From positions 1-64,000 of the forward strand of contig JAKSVB010000006.1 in assembly GCA_024408335.1 (NCBI GenBank): a stretch of DNA of 64,000 nt, read 5' to 3'. Position 1 is the stretch's first letter. Every line of letters starts with the position of its first letter. Under the pieces are notes generated by a model that worked only from the letters and a program-made list of their open reading frames with translations, searched no databases and was not told the DNA's origin. Both the position numbers and the translations under genes were made by a program. This DNA comes from Bacilli bacterium. Lineage in GTDB: Bacteria > Bacillota_I > Bacilli_A > RFN20 > CAG-826. Below are positions 10,196 through 18,882 of the stretch, one piece after another.

Positions 10196-10378
10196 CCTAC
10201 ATAATTCTTTGATGTCAGTTATTTCTTTTATCTTTGAGATAAAAACAATAAACTATGTAGGAACACACATTAAGTGTGTTTGACGTTCCTTAATGAGGCC
10301 TTATTGTCATCGATGGTAGTTTGGTAGTTTAGGCAGATGACAAAAGGAACGATGTGGTTGTTTGGTAAGGTACCAAAC
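10196..10378 (+). promoter_or_regulatory. Structured leader region upstream of pepV, class unknown
   Basis: Dense set of perfect inverted repeats. CCTACATA/TATGTAGG pairs 10196-10203 with 10254-10261. AGGAAC (10259-10264) can pair with GTTCCT (10285-10290). GTTCCTT (10285-10291) can instead pair with AAGGAAC (10344-10350), enclosing TTGTCATC/GATGACAA (10304-10311 with 10336-10343). GTTTGGTA/TACCAAAC (10360-10367 with 10371-10378) sits just before the ribosome-binding site. The two possible partners of GTTCCT are mutually exclusive, as in switching RNAs. I do not recognise a known riboswitch family. Confidence 0.5.
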
Positions 10379-10406
10379 ATGTGAGGAAAGGAAGGAAATA
10401 GAAGAA

Positions 10407-11762
10407 ATGCCAAATTGGAATAAACTCGCAAAATCATACGAGAAGAACGCTCTTCTCGCTCTTCAACAATTCATCCGCATCCCAAGTGTCTATGATGCAA
10501 AGACCGTATCAAAAGATGCTCCATTCGGTGCAGATGTCAAAAAAGCTTTAGAATACTTTGCAAAACTCGGAAAAGACTATGGTTGGGAAAGCAAGATCAT
10601 CGATGGATATTGCACAGAAATCACAGTCGGAACAGAAGGACCGCTCATCGGCATCTATGGCCATAGTGATGTTGTCCCAGTTAGTGGAAAGTGGACTCAT
10701 AAACCTTTCGGCGCTGAAATCAAAGATGGCGTCGTTTATGGAAGAGGCGCCTGTGATGACAAAGGACCTCTCTTAGCTGCTTTCTTTGCAACTAAGCTCT
10801 TAGCAGATAATGGCCTCATCAAAGGCTTCCGCGTCAAACTCGTCAGCGGTGGCGATGAGGAAAGAGGCTCAAGCTGTCTTGAACATTACTTCAACGTCTA
10901 CAAAGGCGAAACCCCAAAATTCGGTTTCACTCCAGACGCCAACTGGCCTCTTATCTACGCAGAAAAAGGCATTCATAGATATGATATGACCAAGGAACTT
11001 AGCCTTGATCCAATCATCAATATGGATGGCGGCGTTGTTGCTAATGCTGTCTGCGATTCAGTTCTCGTCACTCTTAAACCAGATGAGAAGTTCGCAAAAT
11101 ACCTCAAAGATAACGCAGTCAAATGTGAAATCACCTCAACCCCAGTTCTCTTAATGGTTAGATTTGTTGGCAAGACCGCCCATGGTTCAACTCCAGAACT
11201 TGGTGAAAACGCCATCAAGAACGCCTTCTATCATCTTGGCAAATTCTATAAGCTCGAAGCTCTTTCAAAGATCGCAGAAGCAATGGCCGATAATAATGGC
11301 CACGCCTTTGGTGGATATAACCATTCCAAAGAACTTGGTGACACAACATACAACTACGGCGTCGTCAAATATGATGGCAAGATCTTAAAGATGACTTTAG
11401 ACTTCAGATTCGGCGAAGAAGCAATGCCTCAAGAACTCGCTAATAAGCTCTTCGCATTTATCGGAATGGAAGCAGAACTCAAAGGCGAAAGCAAACTCCT
11501 CATCTTTGATAAGAAGTCACCTCTTGTTAGTACTCTTATGAAAGCCTACAAGTGGGGCGCTATGGATTTATTCGCTAAGCCTCTTGCAATCGGTGGAGGC
11601 ACTTACGCAAAAGAAGCTCCTAACACCGTCGCTTTCGGTGCTGAATTCAAAAACCACCCAGGCAATATGCATTCACCAGATGAATACATCTATGTCTCTG
11701 ACTTCATCAAAGACATCGCTATTTACGCTAGAGCAATCTACGCATTAGGTACAAAGAAGTGA
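10407..11762 (+). CDS. pepV: M20 family dipeptidase, PepV type
   Basis: Zinc-dependent cytoplasmic dipeptidase, 451 aa. Metal-site motifs of the M20 family are clear: YGHSDVVPVSGKWTHKPF, then GRGACDDKGPLLA with the bridging Asp pair. GGDEERGS carries the catalytic Glu. TPDANWPLIYAEKG and the C-terminal GGGTYAKEAPN are typical of PepV/Sapep. The start at 10407 (MPNWNKLAKSYE) is preceded by AGGAAGGA. A TTG at 10362 in the same frame lies inside the leader hairpin and is rejected. The stop overlaps the GTG start of trmB, so the two are translationally coupled. Confidence 0.92.
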   Translation: MPNWNKLAKSYEKNALLALQQFIRIPSVYDAKTVSKDAPFGADVKKALEYFAKLGKDYGWESKIIDGYCTEITVGTEGPLIGIYGHSDVVPVSGKWTHKPFGAEIKDGVVYGRGACDDKGPLLAAFFATKLLADNGLIKGFRVKLVSGGDEERGSSCLEHYFNVYKGETPKFGFTPDANWPLIYAEKGIHRYDMTKELSLDPIINMDGGVVANAVCDSVLVTLKPDEKFAKYLKDNAVKCEITSTPVLLMVRFVGKTAHGSTPELGENAIKNAFYHLGKFYKLEALSKIAEAMADNNGHAFGGYNHSKELGDTTYNYGVVKYDGKILKMTLDFRFGEEAMPQELANKLFAFIGMEAELKGESKLLIFDKKSPLVSTLMKAYKWGAMDLFAKPLAIGGGTYAKEAPNTVAFGAEFKNHPGNMHSPDEYIYVSDFIKDIAIYARAIYALGTKK

Positions 11763-12376
11763 GATCAAGATTCAAGAAATGGGCTGAGCCCTTCATCAAT
11801 GACCACCCAGAGATAACCCTTACTCTTCCACTTGAAGATAAGAGTTATTTTGAAGGTGCGCCTTTGTATTTAGAAATCGGTTCAGGCAAAGGAGACTTCA
11901 TCGTTTCTCTTGCCTCACGTCATCCTGAAAACCATTATGTCGCCGTTGAACGTGATGTCTCTTCGCTTGGCACCTTAGCAAAGAAAGTCGTCGAGCAAGA
12001 ACTCAAAAACGTCAAAATCATATATCAGGATTTCGATAAAGTTGAACCAGAGCTTCCTCGCGAAGCCTTTGAAGTCATTTATCTTAACTTCAGCGACCCA
12101 TGGCCAAAGAAGAGACATAACAAGAGAAGGCTTACTGCTAAGCCTCGTCTTGAGAAATACCTCACTCTTCTTAAGAAAGGCGCTGAACTTAAACAAAAGA
12201 CAGATAACCCAGGCCTTTACGAATTCACCAAAGAAGAAGTGGTTGGAACTAGTTTCGTTAACATTGTCGATGAGACGAATTACGTCTTCGATGAGGTTAA
12301 TGACGCCATGAGCGAGTATGAAAGAAATTTCAGAAGCGAAGGCAAGCCAATCTATAGGCTTATTTATAAGAAATAA
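11759..12376 (+). CDS. trmB: tRNA (guanine-N7)-methyltransferase
   Basis: SAM-dependent methylation of G46 in tRNA; 205 aa. The SAM-binding LEIGSGKGDFIVSLASRHPE and the family signature NFSDPWPKKRHNKRRLT are intact. The start is a GTG overlapping the pepV stop (GTGA). It is the second gene of pepV-trmB-ytpR; a ytpR/trmB neighbourhood also occurs in B. subtilis. Confidence 0.96.
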   Translation: MRSRFKKWAEPFINDHPEITLTLPLEDKSYFEGAPLYLEIGSGKGDFIVSLASRHPENHYVAVERDVSSLGTLAKKVVEQELKNVKIIYQDFDKVEPELPREAFEVIYLNFSDPWPKKRHNKRRLTAKPRLEKYLTLLKKGAELKQKTDNPGLYEFTKEEVVGTSFVNIVDETNYVFDEVNDAMSEYERNFRSEGKPIYRLIYKK

Positions 12377-12386
12377 GGAGAAAGCC

Positions 12387-12992
12387 ATGTATCGTTTCTT
12401 CTATAACCGCGCCGCTATAGGCGACATCCTCATCGTTGTGATGAATCCAGAAGCACGCGTCGATCACAAAAAAGAACTCGGCAATATCGTTGCTCTATAC
12501 GATGAGAAAGACACGCTTGTCGGAATCAACATCTTTAACATCGGCGAAGTGATGAAAATCAAGGTCAATGGAGTCATCATGATCCCTGATGAAAAGATGC
12601 TTGAGATCATCAATAACCTCTTGACCAAAGAAGGGCTAGAAGCTCTCCCAACCCTAACTGAATCGGGATACAAAGTCGCTCTAGTTACAAAAGTAGAGGA
12701 ACACCCTCTTGATGAGAAGGCTCAAATCCTAGAGTTAAGCTGTGGCGATGACAAATATGAGACAGTGAGTTCATATCCAAACGTCAAAGCAGGTTCAAAG
12801 GTTGTCGTCGCAACGGATGGCACAATCCTCTATGACGGATCATTGTTCCACAAAGCCATCATAAGAAACATCAACAATGACGTCCTCGTCGTAAGCGCCC
12901 CAGAGCTTAGGATCGAAGGTAGCGCCAACGAGGCTTTCCTTCTTGATGATGAACCATCATTCAAAGAAGGCGAAGACTTCTTCCTTAGATAA
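12387..12992 (+). CDS. ytpR: YtpR family tRNA-binding protein
   Basis: 201 aa, the same length as B. subtilis YtpR. The N-terminal half is the DUF4479-type domain (MYRFFYNRAAIGDILIVVM). The C-terminal half (about 95-200) is an OB-fold tRNA-binding domain related to the N-terminus of PheT, with VALVTKVEEHPLDEKAQILELS and AELRIEGSANEAFLL-like segments (here SAPELRIEGSANEAFLL). The cellular role is not established. The start at 12387 follows AAGGAG, 10 bases after the trmB stop. A strong terminator ends this operon. Confidence 0.9.
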   Translation: MYRFFYNRAAIGDILIVVMNPEARVDHKKELGNIVALYDEKDTLVGINIFNIGEVMKIKVNGVIMIPDEKMLEIINNLLTKEGLEALPTLTESGYKVALVTKVEEHPLDEKAQILELSCGDDKYETVSSYPNVKAGSKVVVATDGTILYDGSLFHKAIIRNINNDVLVVSAPELRIEGSANEAFLLDDEPSFKEGEDFFLR

Positions 12993-12997
12993 AAACT

Positions 12998-13036
12998 AAA
13001 GCGTAGTTCCTAGCGAAATTGAGGGCTACGCTTTTT
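12998..13036 (+). terminator. Terminator after ytpR
   Basis: 9-bp stem AAAGCGTAG/CTACGCTTT followed by TTTTTC. Confidence 0.85.
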
Positions 13037-13096
13037 CTTTTTGCCCTCAAAACAACCGGCAAACTTGACAAAATATAGTTGTTTCAGTTCTGAAAA

Positions 13097-13180
13097 CCTT
13101 GGAAAACACACTGTTTTTGATGAAAAAAACCTTGGAAAACACACTGTTTTTGATGAAAAAAACCTTGGAAAACACACTTT
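13097..13180. repeat. 33-bp tandem repeat array without an adjacent ATPase gene
   Basis: CCTTGGAAAACACACTG begins at 13097 and 13130, and again at 13163 (last copy partial), with an exact 33-bp period and identical spacer TTTTTGATGAAAAAAA. It lies between the ytpR terminator and the 3' end of yggS. Arrays of the same style precede ATPase genes at 23970 and 53572, but no gene is left here. Confidence 0.85.
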
Positions 13181-13223
13181 TTCTAAAAGTTATTTATTAT
13201 ATAAATAATTGTTTGAGTCAAAA

Positions 13224-13871
13224 TTAAAGACTAAATCCATCGAAAAGAATTCGTCCCAATCGAACATGCGTTGCTCCTGCTTCGATGGCTTCTTTATAGT
13301 CGTTTGACATCCCCATTGATAGATATGGGATTTTGATCGAAAACTCATTTTCGATCTCTTTCTTTAGGTTAACTAACTTAGTGAATTGGGACATGAGTGA
13401 TTCATGATCGGAATATTTGACGCTCATCATCATTAAGCCAACGATATGGATATTTTTGAATTTCATGGCTTCTTTGACAAACTCCAAAGCGTCTTCAGGC
13501 TTAATACCGTCCTTAGATTCTTCGCCGTTGATTGATACTTCTACAAAGCAATCGAGAGGAGTGTCTCTGTTCTCGTTAATGATTCTTGCTAGTTTAAGAG
13601 AATCGAGGGAGTGGAGGTAATCAATTTTGTTAGCGACCAATTTGGCTTTGTTTGATTGAAGATGTCCAATGAAGTGCCATTTGATGTCATAGTCTTTGAG
13701 GGCCTCATGTTTTTTGAGAAAAGCGTCCACTCTATTTTCTGCGAAGTTGTTGATGCCGTATGAAAGTAGCTTCAAAGAATCTTTGCCATCAACGTATTTT
13801 GTCGCTGCACAGACAACGACCTTACTATCTATTTCGCTAAGTAATTGTTTTAAGTTCTTGTTTGGTTCCAT
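13224..13871 (-). CDS. PLP homeostasis protein, YggS/YlmE/PROSC family
   Basis: Cytoplasmic PLP-binding TIM-barrel protein without known enzymatic activity, 215 aa. The PLP lysine lies in AATKYVDGKD. HFIGHLQSNKAK and the C-terminal phosphate-binding SMGMSNDYKEAIEAGATHVR are family signatures. No ribosome-binding site precedes the ATG; instead TATAAT lies exactly 6 bases upstream, so the mRNA is probably leaderless. It is a stand-alone gene, not next to ftsZ or sepF as in many Firmicutes. Confidence 0.92.
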   Translation of the reverse strand: MEPNKNLKQLLSEIDSKVVVCAATKYVDGKDSLKLLSYGINNFAENRVDAFLKKHEALKDYDIKWHFIGHLQSNKAKLVANKIDYLHSLDSLKLARIINENRDTPLDCFVEVSINGEESKDGIKPEDALEFVKEAMKFKNIHIVGLMMMSVKYSDHESLMSQFTKLVNLKKEIENEFSIKIPYLSMGMSNDYKEAIEAGATHVRLGRILFDGFSL

Positions 13872-13883
13872 GACTAAATTATA
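13869..13883 (-). promoter_or_regulatory. -10 box of a probable leaderless promoter (yggS)
   Basis: On the minus strand TATAAT (13883-13878) is followed by TTAGTC and then the ATG at 13871. No Shine-Dalgarno sequence is visible. The -35 is weak. Confidence 0.65.
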
Positions 13884-14090
13884 GAGGAAAAAGAAGAACT
13901 TAGCTTAACTAATTGTTCGAATTCGGCAAAACTCTTTCAAAGCCTTGTAAAATATAGTAAAAACAAATCATTTGTTGCGTAAATCATCAAGAAATTGTTG
14001 AAAGAATTGATTCATGTAACGTCCAAAAAAATGAAAATTTTGGCCGTTTTTATTGCAATTTATGCCATTTGTAAGGATTTTCTGGATTTA

Positions 14091-14104
14091 TGAAAATCTT
14101 TTCA
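14091..14104. promoter_or_regulatory. Palindrome upstream of the LacI-type gene
   Basis: TGAAAATCTTTTCA: perfect 6-bp arms around TC, 53 bp before the start codon. It resembles a LacI/CcpA operator but lacks the central CG, so it is only a candidate autoregulatory site. Confidence 0.4.
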
Positions 14105-14156
14105 TTGATTTCAGAAATTCGAATATTAAAATATTTGATGTTCGGAGGGCTGAAGG

Positions 14157-15158
14157 ATGAATACAAAAGATCGTGTTACCATATATCAAGTTGCGCAGGC
14201 GGCAGGGGTTTCTCTCGCCACTGTTTCGCGTGTCATCAACAAACAAGGAAACGTCACTGACGCAACAAGAATCAAAGTTGAAGAAACAATCAAACGCTTA
14301 GGCTATAAACCTTCAGGTTTAGCTCAAGCTTTGGCTACCAATAAATCCACCAATATCGGCGTCGTTATCCCAAGCGCTAATTACGTCTACATCTCAAACC
14401 TTCTTAATGGCATCTCCGAAGTCGCCAAAAAGAAAGGCTTCATCCTTTCTCTTTTCACCACATCACACTCTCACGAAGAAGCTCTTTCCATGATTGAAAA
14501 AGTCATCACCTCACACGTTGACGGCGCAATCATCTTTGATGACGAGCTTGATTCAGAGGATGTCATGAAAATCAATTCTTACAGCGTTCCAACCGTCGTC
14601 GTTAATAGCAAACTCGTCGGAGAAAAAGTCGGCTGTGTCCTCTTTAACTACGCTGACGTCTTATCCAAGTACATCGAGAGCTACTACGAAAAAGGTGGCG
14701 ACAAGATGATGACATTCGTCCACGTCCATGATGGAGGCCGACTTCTTAATAGAAATGAGAAAGCCTTCCTTGAAACCCATGAACGTCTTGGAAAGCCATT
14801 CAATGTCCTTAACTGCGATGACTCATACACCAGAACCTATAACGACTTCTGCCAATACTTCAAAAACCACAAAGGCGAATTTCTTATTGTCTATCGTGAC
14901 TCAATCGCTGCCGCAATCGAAAACGCAGCAACCGATACTGGACTTCGTATCCCAGAAGATCTTGAGGTCCTATCACTTGTTGGTACAAAGTACGCAAACA
15001 TTGTTCGTCCAACATTGACTTCCCTCCACATCAATATGGAAGAAGTTGGCCAAAGAGCGATGTACATGTTAATCGATCTCATCAACAACGAACTTGTTGA
15101 GAAGAGCTACAAATTCCAACCAACTCTCATCGAAAGAAACTCAACCATCAAAAGATAA
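14157..15158 (+). CDS. LacI family transcriptional regulator (CcpA-like)
   Basis: 333 aa. The N-terminal helix-turn-helix reads TIYQVAQAAGVSLATVSRVI, followed by the hinge helix (LAQALATNKSTNIGVVIP) and a periplasmic-binding-protein-type ligand domain. Length and organisation equal CcpA, but several LacI-family regulators look alike and the effector cannot be read. GGAGGG and GAAGG precede the ATG. Two good LacI-type operators lie upstream of the GH3 operon at about 29.7 kb, so control of glycosidase genes by this or a related protein is a reasonable inference. Confidence 0.9.
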   Translation: MNTKDRVTIYQVAQAAGVSLATVSRVINKQGNVTDATRIKVEETIKRLGYKPSGLAQALATNKSTNIGVVIPSANYVYISNLLNGISEVAKKKGFILSLFTTSHSHEEALSMIEKVITSHVDGAIIFDDELDSEDVMKINSYSVPTVVVNSKLVGEKVGCVLFNYADVLSKYIESYYEKGGDKMMTFVHVHDGGRLLNRNEKAFLETHERLGKPFNVLNCDDSYTRTYNDFCQYFKNHKGEFLIVYRDSIAAAIENAATDTGLRIPEDLEVLSLVGTKYANIVRPTLTSLHINMEEVGQRAMYMLIDLINNELVEKSYKFQPTLIERNSTIKR

Positions 15159-15171
15159 TGCTAAGAAAACT

Positions 15172-15200
15172 GTCACTAGATAAAACTAGTGACTTTTTTT
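15172..15200 (+). terminator. Terminator after the LacI-type gene
   Basis: Perfect 8-bp stem GTCACTAG/CTAGTGAC, loop ATAAAA, then T7. Confidence 0.92.
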
Positions 15201-15250
15201 GTGCCTTCCACTCTTTATTCGTGTAGAATAAAGCCGAGAGGTAAATTACT

Positions 15251-16501
15251 ATGCAAAACATTGTTGATGATCTTAACTACCGCGGACTTATTGAACAGTA
15301 CTCAAACGAAGAAAACGTCCGTAAATTATTCGAAACCAAACAAACTATCTATTGTGGCTTTGACCCAAGCGCTTCAAGCATGCACGTTGGCAACTACGTC
15401 ATGATCTCAATCCTTAAGCGTCTCCAACAAGCAGGCCACAAAATCATTGCCCTTGTCGGTGGTGCTACCGGTATGATCGGTGACCCAAGTGGCAAATCAA
15501 AAGAAAGAAACCTCCAATCAATGGACGTTCTTCGCGCCAACACCGAATCAATCAGAAACCAACTCGAAAGATTCATTGACCTCACTGACCCAGAGAAGGG
15601 CATGATCGTCAATAACTACGATTGGTTAGGAAACATGCCAATGCTCGAATTCCTTAGAGACTATGGCAAATTCTTCTCAATCAACTACATGCTTTCAAAA
15701 GAAATCGTCTCTTCACGTCTTGAATCAGGCATTTCTTTCACTGAATTCTCATATCAAATCCTTCAATCAATGGACTTCTATCACCTCAGAAAGACTGAAG
15801 GCGTCACCATGCAAATCGGTGGCAACGACCAATGGGGCAACTTAACAAGCGGCCTTGAGCTCATCCGTAAGCTCGATGGCGATAAAGCAGAAGCAGAAGT
15901 CATGACCGCTCACCTTATCACCAGAGCCGATGGCAAGAAATTCGGCAAGAGTGAGAAAGGCGCTCTCTTCCTTGATAGAAACCTCACATCACCATACCAA
16001 CTCTACCAATACTTCATCAACACAACCGATGAAGATGCTGTTAAGTATCTCAAAGTCTTCACCTTCCTCTCACATGATGAAATCGAAGACGTTATCCGCG
16101 AACACTTAACCAACCTTGGCATGAGAGTCGCTCAAAAGAAACTCGCATACGAAGTCACCAAAGACATTCATGGCGTCGAAGCAGCAGAAGAAGCTGTCCA
16201 AATGAGTAACGTCCTTTTCTCAGGCGATGTCGCTGGACTCAATGCCAACCAAATCGAAGAACTTCTTGGTTCTCTCAAAGTCAAGCTTCCAACTGAAATC
16301 AACCTCGTTGATCTTCTCATTCTCTTAGGAAGCGCAAAGAGCAAAACAGAAGCTCGCACCTTCATTTCTCAAAACAGCGTCTCGGTCAACGGAGAAAAAG
16401 TCACCGATATGAATAAGGTCTTCACCATCGCCGATGCAATGGCAGGCAAATACCTTATCGTTAGACGTGGCAAGAAGAACTACTACCTTGGTGAATTCTA
16501 A
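15251..16501 (+). CDS. tyrS: Tyrosyl-tRNA synthetase
   Basis: Class I synthetase charging tRNA-Tyr, 416 aa. The HIGH-equivalent is HVGN (45-48) after YCGFDPSASSM. MQIGGNDQWGN is the tyrosine-site segment, and KFGKS (230-234) is the KMSKS loop. The C-terminal ~65 residues form an S4 RNA-binding domain (TFISQNSVSVNGEKV). GAGAGG precedes the start. No T-box is visible. The stop codon shares one base with the next gene's ATG. Confidence 0.97.
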   Translation: MQNIVDDLNYRGLIEQYSNEENVRKLFETKQTIYCGFDPSASSMHVGNYVMISILKRLQQAGHKIIALVGGATGMIGDPSGKSKERNLQSMDVLRANTESIRNQLERFIDLTDPEKGMIVNNYDWLGNMPMLEFLRDYGKFFSINYMLSKEIVSSRLESGISFTEFSYQILQSMDFYHLRKTEGVTMQIGGNDQWGNLTSGLELIRKLDGDKAEAEVMTAHLITRADGKKFGKSEKGALFLDRNLTSPYQLYQYFINTTDEDAVKYLKVFTFLSHDEIEDVIREHLTNLGMRVAQKKLAYEVTKDIHGVEAAEEAVQMSNVLFSGDVAGLNANQIEELLGSLKVKLPTEINLVDLLILLGSAKSKTEARTFISQNSVSVNGEKVTDMNKVFTIADAMAGKYLIVRRGKKNYYLGEF

Positions 16502-17739
16502 TGATCAAAAAGAAGAGTGGATTTTTATTAACCTTAGGCCTATTGCTTGCTAGCTGTGGAGGAGGATCCTCCTCTTTAAGCTCGAGTGAAGGAAGCTTTA
16601 GTAACGAGTCGCTCTCTTCATCTGAAGTATCATCATCCATCCAAACAATCAAAGGCGATTCAAGTAGGACATACCTCAAGAACGCCCTTGAAACATCTCT
16701 TGCTAAGCGTGGCTCTGAGATGACTTTAACTAACGCATCCATTTCCTCTTCCACCCAAGAATACGAAAAGACCGTCTTTAGTGGTCGAGAAGACTACTTC
16801 GTCAAAAAAGGAAACAAGGAAACCGTCTCTATTAATAATGGCACCATCAAAGCAGTGTCAAACAATAGAAACTCATCTTCTTTCGCTGATTTGAATGCGG
16901 CTTTTTCTATCTTAGGTGCAGACGTCACAATAAATGACGGCGCCGAAAACAAAGAAACCAAAAACCAATCAGGTCACCTTTATCTTGATGACGGAACCGC
17001 CTATTGGGATTTCTTAGGAAGCGATGGACACCGTTCAGAAGAGCTTTTTGACGCTTCTGAAACCTTGTTTACCGCGCTTCTAGAAATCTTGGATTACGAT
17101 GTATCATCCTTCACTCTTTCCGATAAAGCAAAAGTCACTCTCGATAGCGATGTCACGTCCCTACTTGATGACCTTATGCCACTAAGCAAGAATAACGACC
17201 TCCTCCCATCGATTACCGACAAATTCCTAGCTGCCCTCGATTCTAGACTCGGAGTGAACTTCGTTTATTCAGGAACCAAGGACGAGAATGGAAACAAATC
17301 CTATAAGACACTTCTAACCGTAGAAGACCCAAAAGCCATATATGACGCAATATATTCGATGGTAAACGATATTCCAGATATCGCAGATACGATTCTTGGC
17401 TCTGACTTTAGCATCCAAAGCATCCTCGATATGATTGAGGAATTTGAGCCATTCGTGGATTCTATCAAAAACTTTAAATTCGAAATCGCGATGTCTTACA
17501 CCATGTATTCGTTCACTGGACTCAATTTCGATATCGCATTCACTTCGGACGCTTCATATATCTATGCGAATGACGTGGATGACAAATATGAAGTTGGAGA
17601 TGTCGTACCGGCAATCGAATCCTTTGAACTAAAAGGAGATGCGTCCTTCATCTTCGATGACGAAAGAAGCATCACCTTCCCTGATTTCGCTTCATACACC
17701 GAATTCACTCTTCCAAGCAAGAAAGACTCAATAGAATAA
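16501..17739 (+). CDS. Putative lipoprotein of unknown function
   Basis: 412 aa. A type II signal peptide ends in the lipobox LLASC, followed by a Gly/Ser-rich linker typical of surface lipoproteins. The rest has no motif I recognise; it is acidic and shows alternating strand-like segments. The ATG overlaps the tyrS stop (taATG), so it is co-translated with tyrS, a pairing that gives no functional hint. The next gene starts 2 bases after its stop. Confidence 0.8.
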   Translation: MIKKKSGFLLTLGLLLASCGGGSSSLSSSEGSFSNESLSSSEVSSSIQTIKGDSSRTYLKNALETSLAKRGSEMTLTNASISSSTQEYEKTVFSGREDYFVKKGNKETVSINNGTIKAVSNNRNSSSFADLNAAFSILGADVTINDGAENKETKNQSGHLYLDDGTAYWDFLGSDGHRSEELFDASETLFTALLEILDYDVSSFTLSDKAKVTLDSDVTSLLDDLMPLSKNNDLLPSITDKFLAALDSRLGVNFVYSGTKDENGNKSYKTLLTVEDPKAIYDAIYSMVNDIPDIADTILGSDFSIQSILDMIEEFEPFVDSIKNFKFEIAMSYTMYSFTGLNFDIAFTSDASYIYANDVDDKYEVGDVVPAIESFELKGDASFIFDDERSITFPDFASYTEFTLPSKKDSIE

Positions 17740-17740
17740 A

Positions 17741-18733
17741 ATGAAAAATAACGAAAAGAAAAAACTCACATTAGAGGAATACGAAAGAACATATAACGAG
17801 AAAGGCAGCGCGAAGACCGCGAAAGCTTTCCTTACGATCTTTGCCGCCTCAATTGGACTCGTAATATTCACTTGCCTCTTAGTCCTCGTATTAAAGGCTT
17901 TTGATGTCCATTTATATTTTGGAATCGCTTCAGGAACAGTGGCCTTAATTCTTTTCATCCTTTTATATATAGTGCCCCTTGTTAAGATAACGAGACTTGA
18001 GCAGTTCAAGGTTAGGGTCAATAGAGGTGATGTCCATGAATCGATTAGGCATAACCGCAAAATGAGAAAGCATCTCGCGGAGAAGATCGTCGAAGTCCAT
18101 GAGAACGTTGAAGAATGCCTTTGGTATGATGATGTCAATGTCGAAGTCCTTAAAGGCGCTTTGATTGCTAATGACAATGAGCTCATCAAAGACGCTCTTA
18201 CAAAACTCTATTCAAAGCCAATCAAAAAGGCTTCTCACGAGATGATCGTTAGAGCCGCTCTCAAGTGCGGTGGCCTTACCGCTCTTTCTCAAGATAACAA
18301 AATCGATACAGCGATTGTCATCGCCATCAATATGACGCTCATCAAAGATATCGTTTATCTTTATGGCTTCCGTCCTAGCGACACCAAAATGGCGAAGATA
18401 TTCATGACGGTCTTAAGAAACTCCCTCGTCGCTTATGGCGCAGGAAACGCTAAGATCGGCGCAGGAATCGCAAGCACCGTTTCTGGCGCTTTCCAATCCA
18501 TCCCAATTTTAGGCAACTTAATCGGCACCGTAGTTGATTCAACGGTTAACGGATTAATTAACGGCATCCTCACAGTCACTCTCGGATTTGAGGCCATTAG
18601 ATACCTCGATAAGGAATACAAGCTTCAAGATGTCCTTGATGGAGTCGTGGTGGACGAAGGCCAGGCAGGATTCGATGCTGCAGCCAAAGAAGTTAAAGCC
18701 GGACTTACAAAGCTTAATGAGAAGAAGGCGTAA
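17741..18733 (+). CDS. Membrane protein with DUF697/YcjF-like domain
   Basis: 330 aa. Two transmembrane helices near the N-terminus (about 28-52 and 59-82) are followed by a basic cytoplasmic stretch. The C-terminal half resembles the DUF697 (YcjF/UPF0283) domain, with ALKCGGLTALSQDNKIDTA, INMTLIKDIVYLYG and a Gly-rich amphipathic GAGIASTVSGAFQSIPILGN. Such proteins are often linked to dynamin-like or Era-type GTPases at membranes, but no GTPase gene is adjacent. It is the third gene of the tyrS transcription unit. Confidence 0.65.
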   Translation: MKNNEKKKLTLEEYERTYNEKGSAKTAKAFLTIFAASIGLVIFTCLLVLVLKAFDVHLYFGIASGTVALILFILLYIVPLVKITRLEQFKVRVNRGDVHESIRHNRKMRKHLAEKIVEVHENVEECLWYDDVNVEVLKGALIANDNELIKDALTKLYSKPIKKASHEMIVRAALKCGGLTALSQDNKIDTAIVIAINMTLIKDIVYLYGFRPSDTKMAKIFMTVLRNSLVAYGAGNAKIGAGIASTVSGAFQSIPILGNLIGTVVDSTVNGLINGILTVTLGFEAIRYLDKEYKLQDVLDGVVVDEGQAGFDAAAKEVKAGLTKLNEKKA

Positions 18734-18750
18734 CAAACCTTCTTTTTTGT
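18725..18750 (+). terminator. Terminator at the 3' end of the tyrS unit
   Basis: AGAAGG/CCTTCT stem overlapping the stop codon of the upstream gene, followed by T6. Confidence 0.65.
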
Positions 18751-18824
18751 TAGTGTTTTGTCACATTACGAAAACTATAAGAAGTGATTTGCCTGACGGA
18801 TAGTCAGAAAGGTCTTTATACAAA

Positions 18825-18855
18825 TAAAAACGGCCCTATTTCTAGGACCGTTTTT
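18825..18855 (-). terminator. Terminator of rpsD
   Basis: AAAACGG-CCT hairpin with AGG-CCGTTTTT (one G-U pair), loop ATTTCT, T/A runs on both sides. Confidence 0.88.
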
Positions 18856-18882
18856 GCTACATTTGTCTCTCGAATTAACCGA

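Noticed and set aside
10196-10378. T-box or SRP RNA look-alike upstream of pepV (GGTACC, GGCAGATGAC strings)
   Set aside because: There is no GGTGGNACCGCG core followed by a terminator, and no GGAA-loop SRP hairpin; the string matches are short and in the wrong context.
13097-13180. CRISPR-like repeats
   Set aside because: Units are directly contiguous with identical spacers, so this is a tandem repeat; there are no cas genes. The same applies to the arrays at 23867 and 53453.
16501-18733. Functional link of tyrS with the lipoprotein and DUF697-like protein
   Set aside because: They are co-transcribed, but nothing in either sequence relates to tRNA; operon membership alone is too weak.
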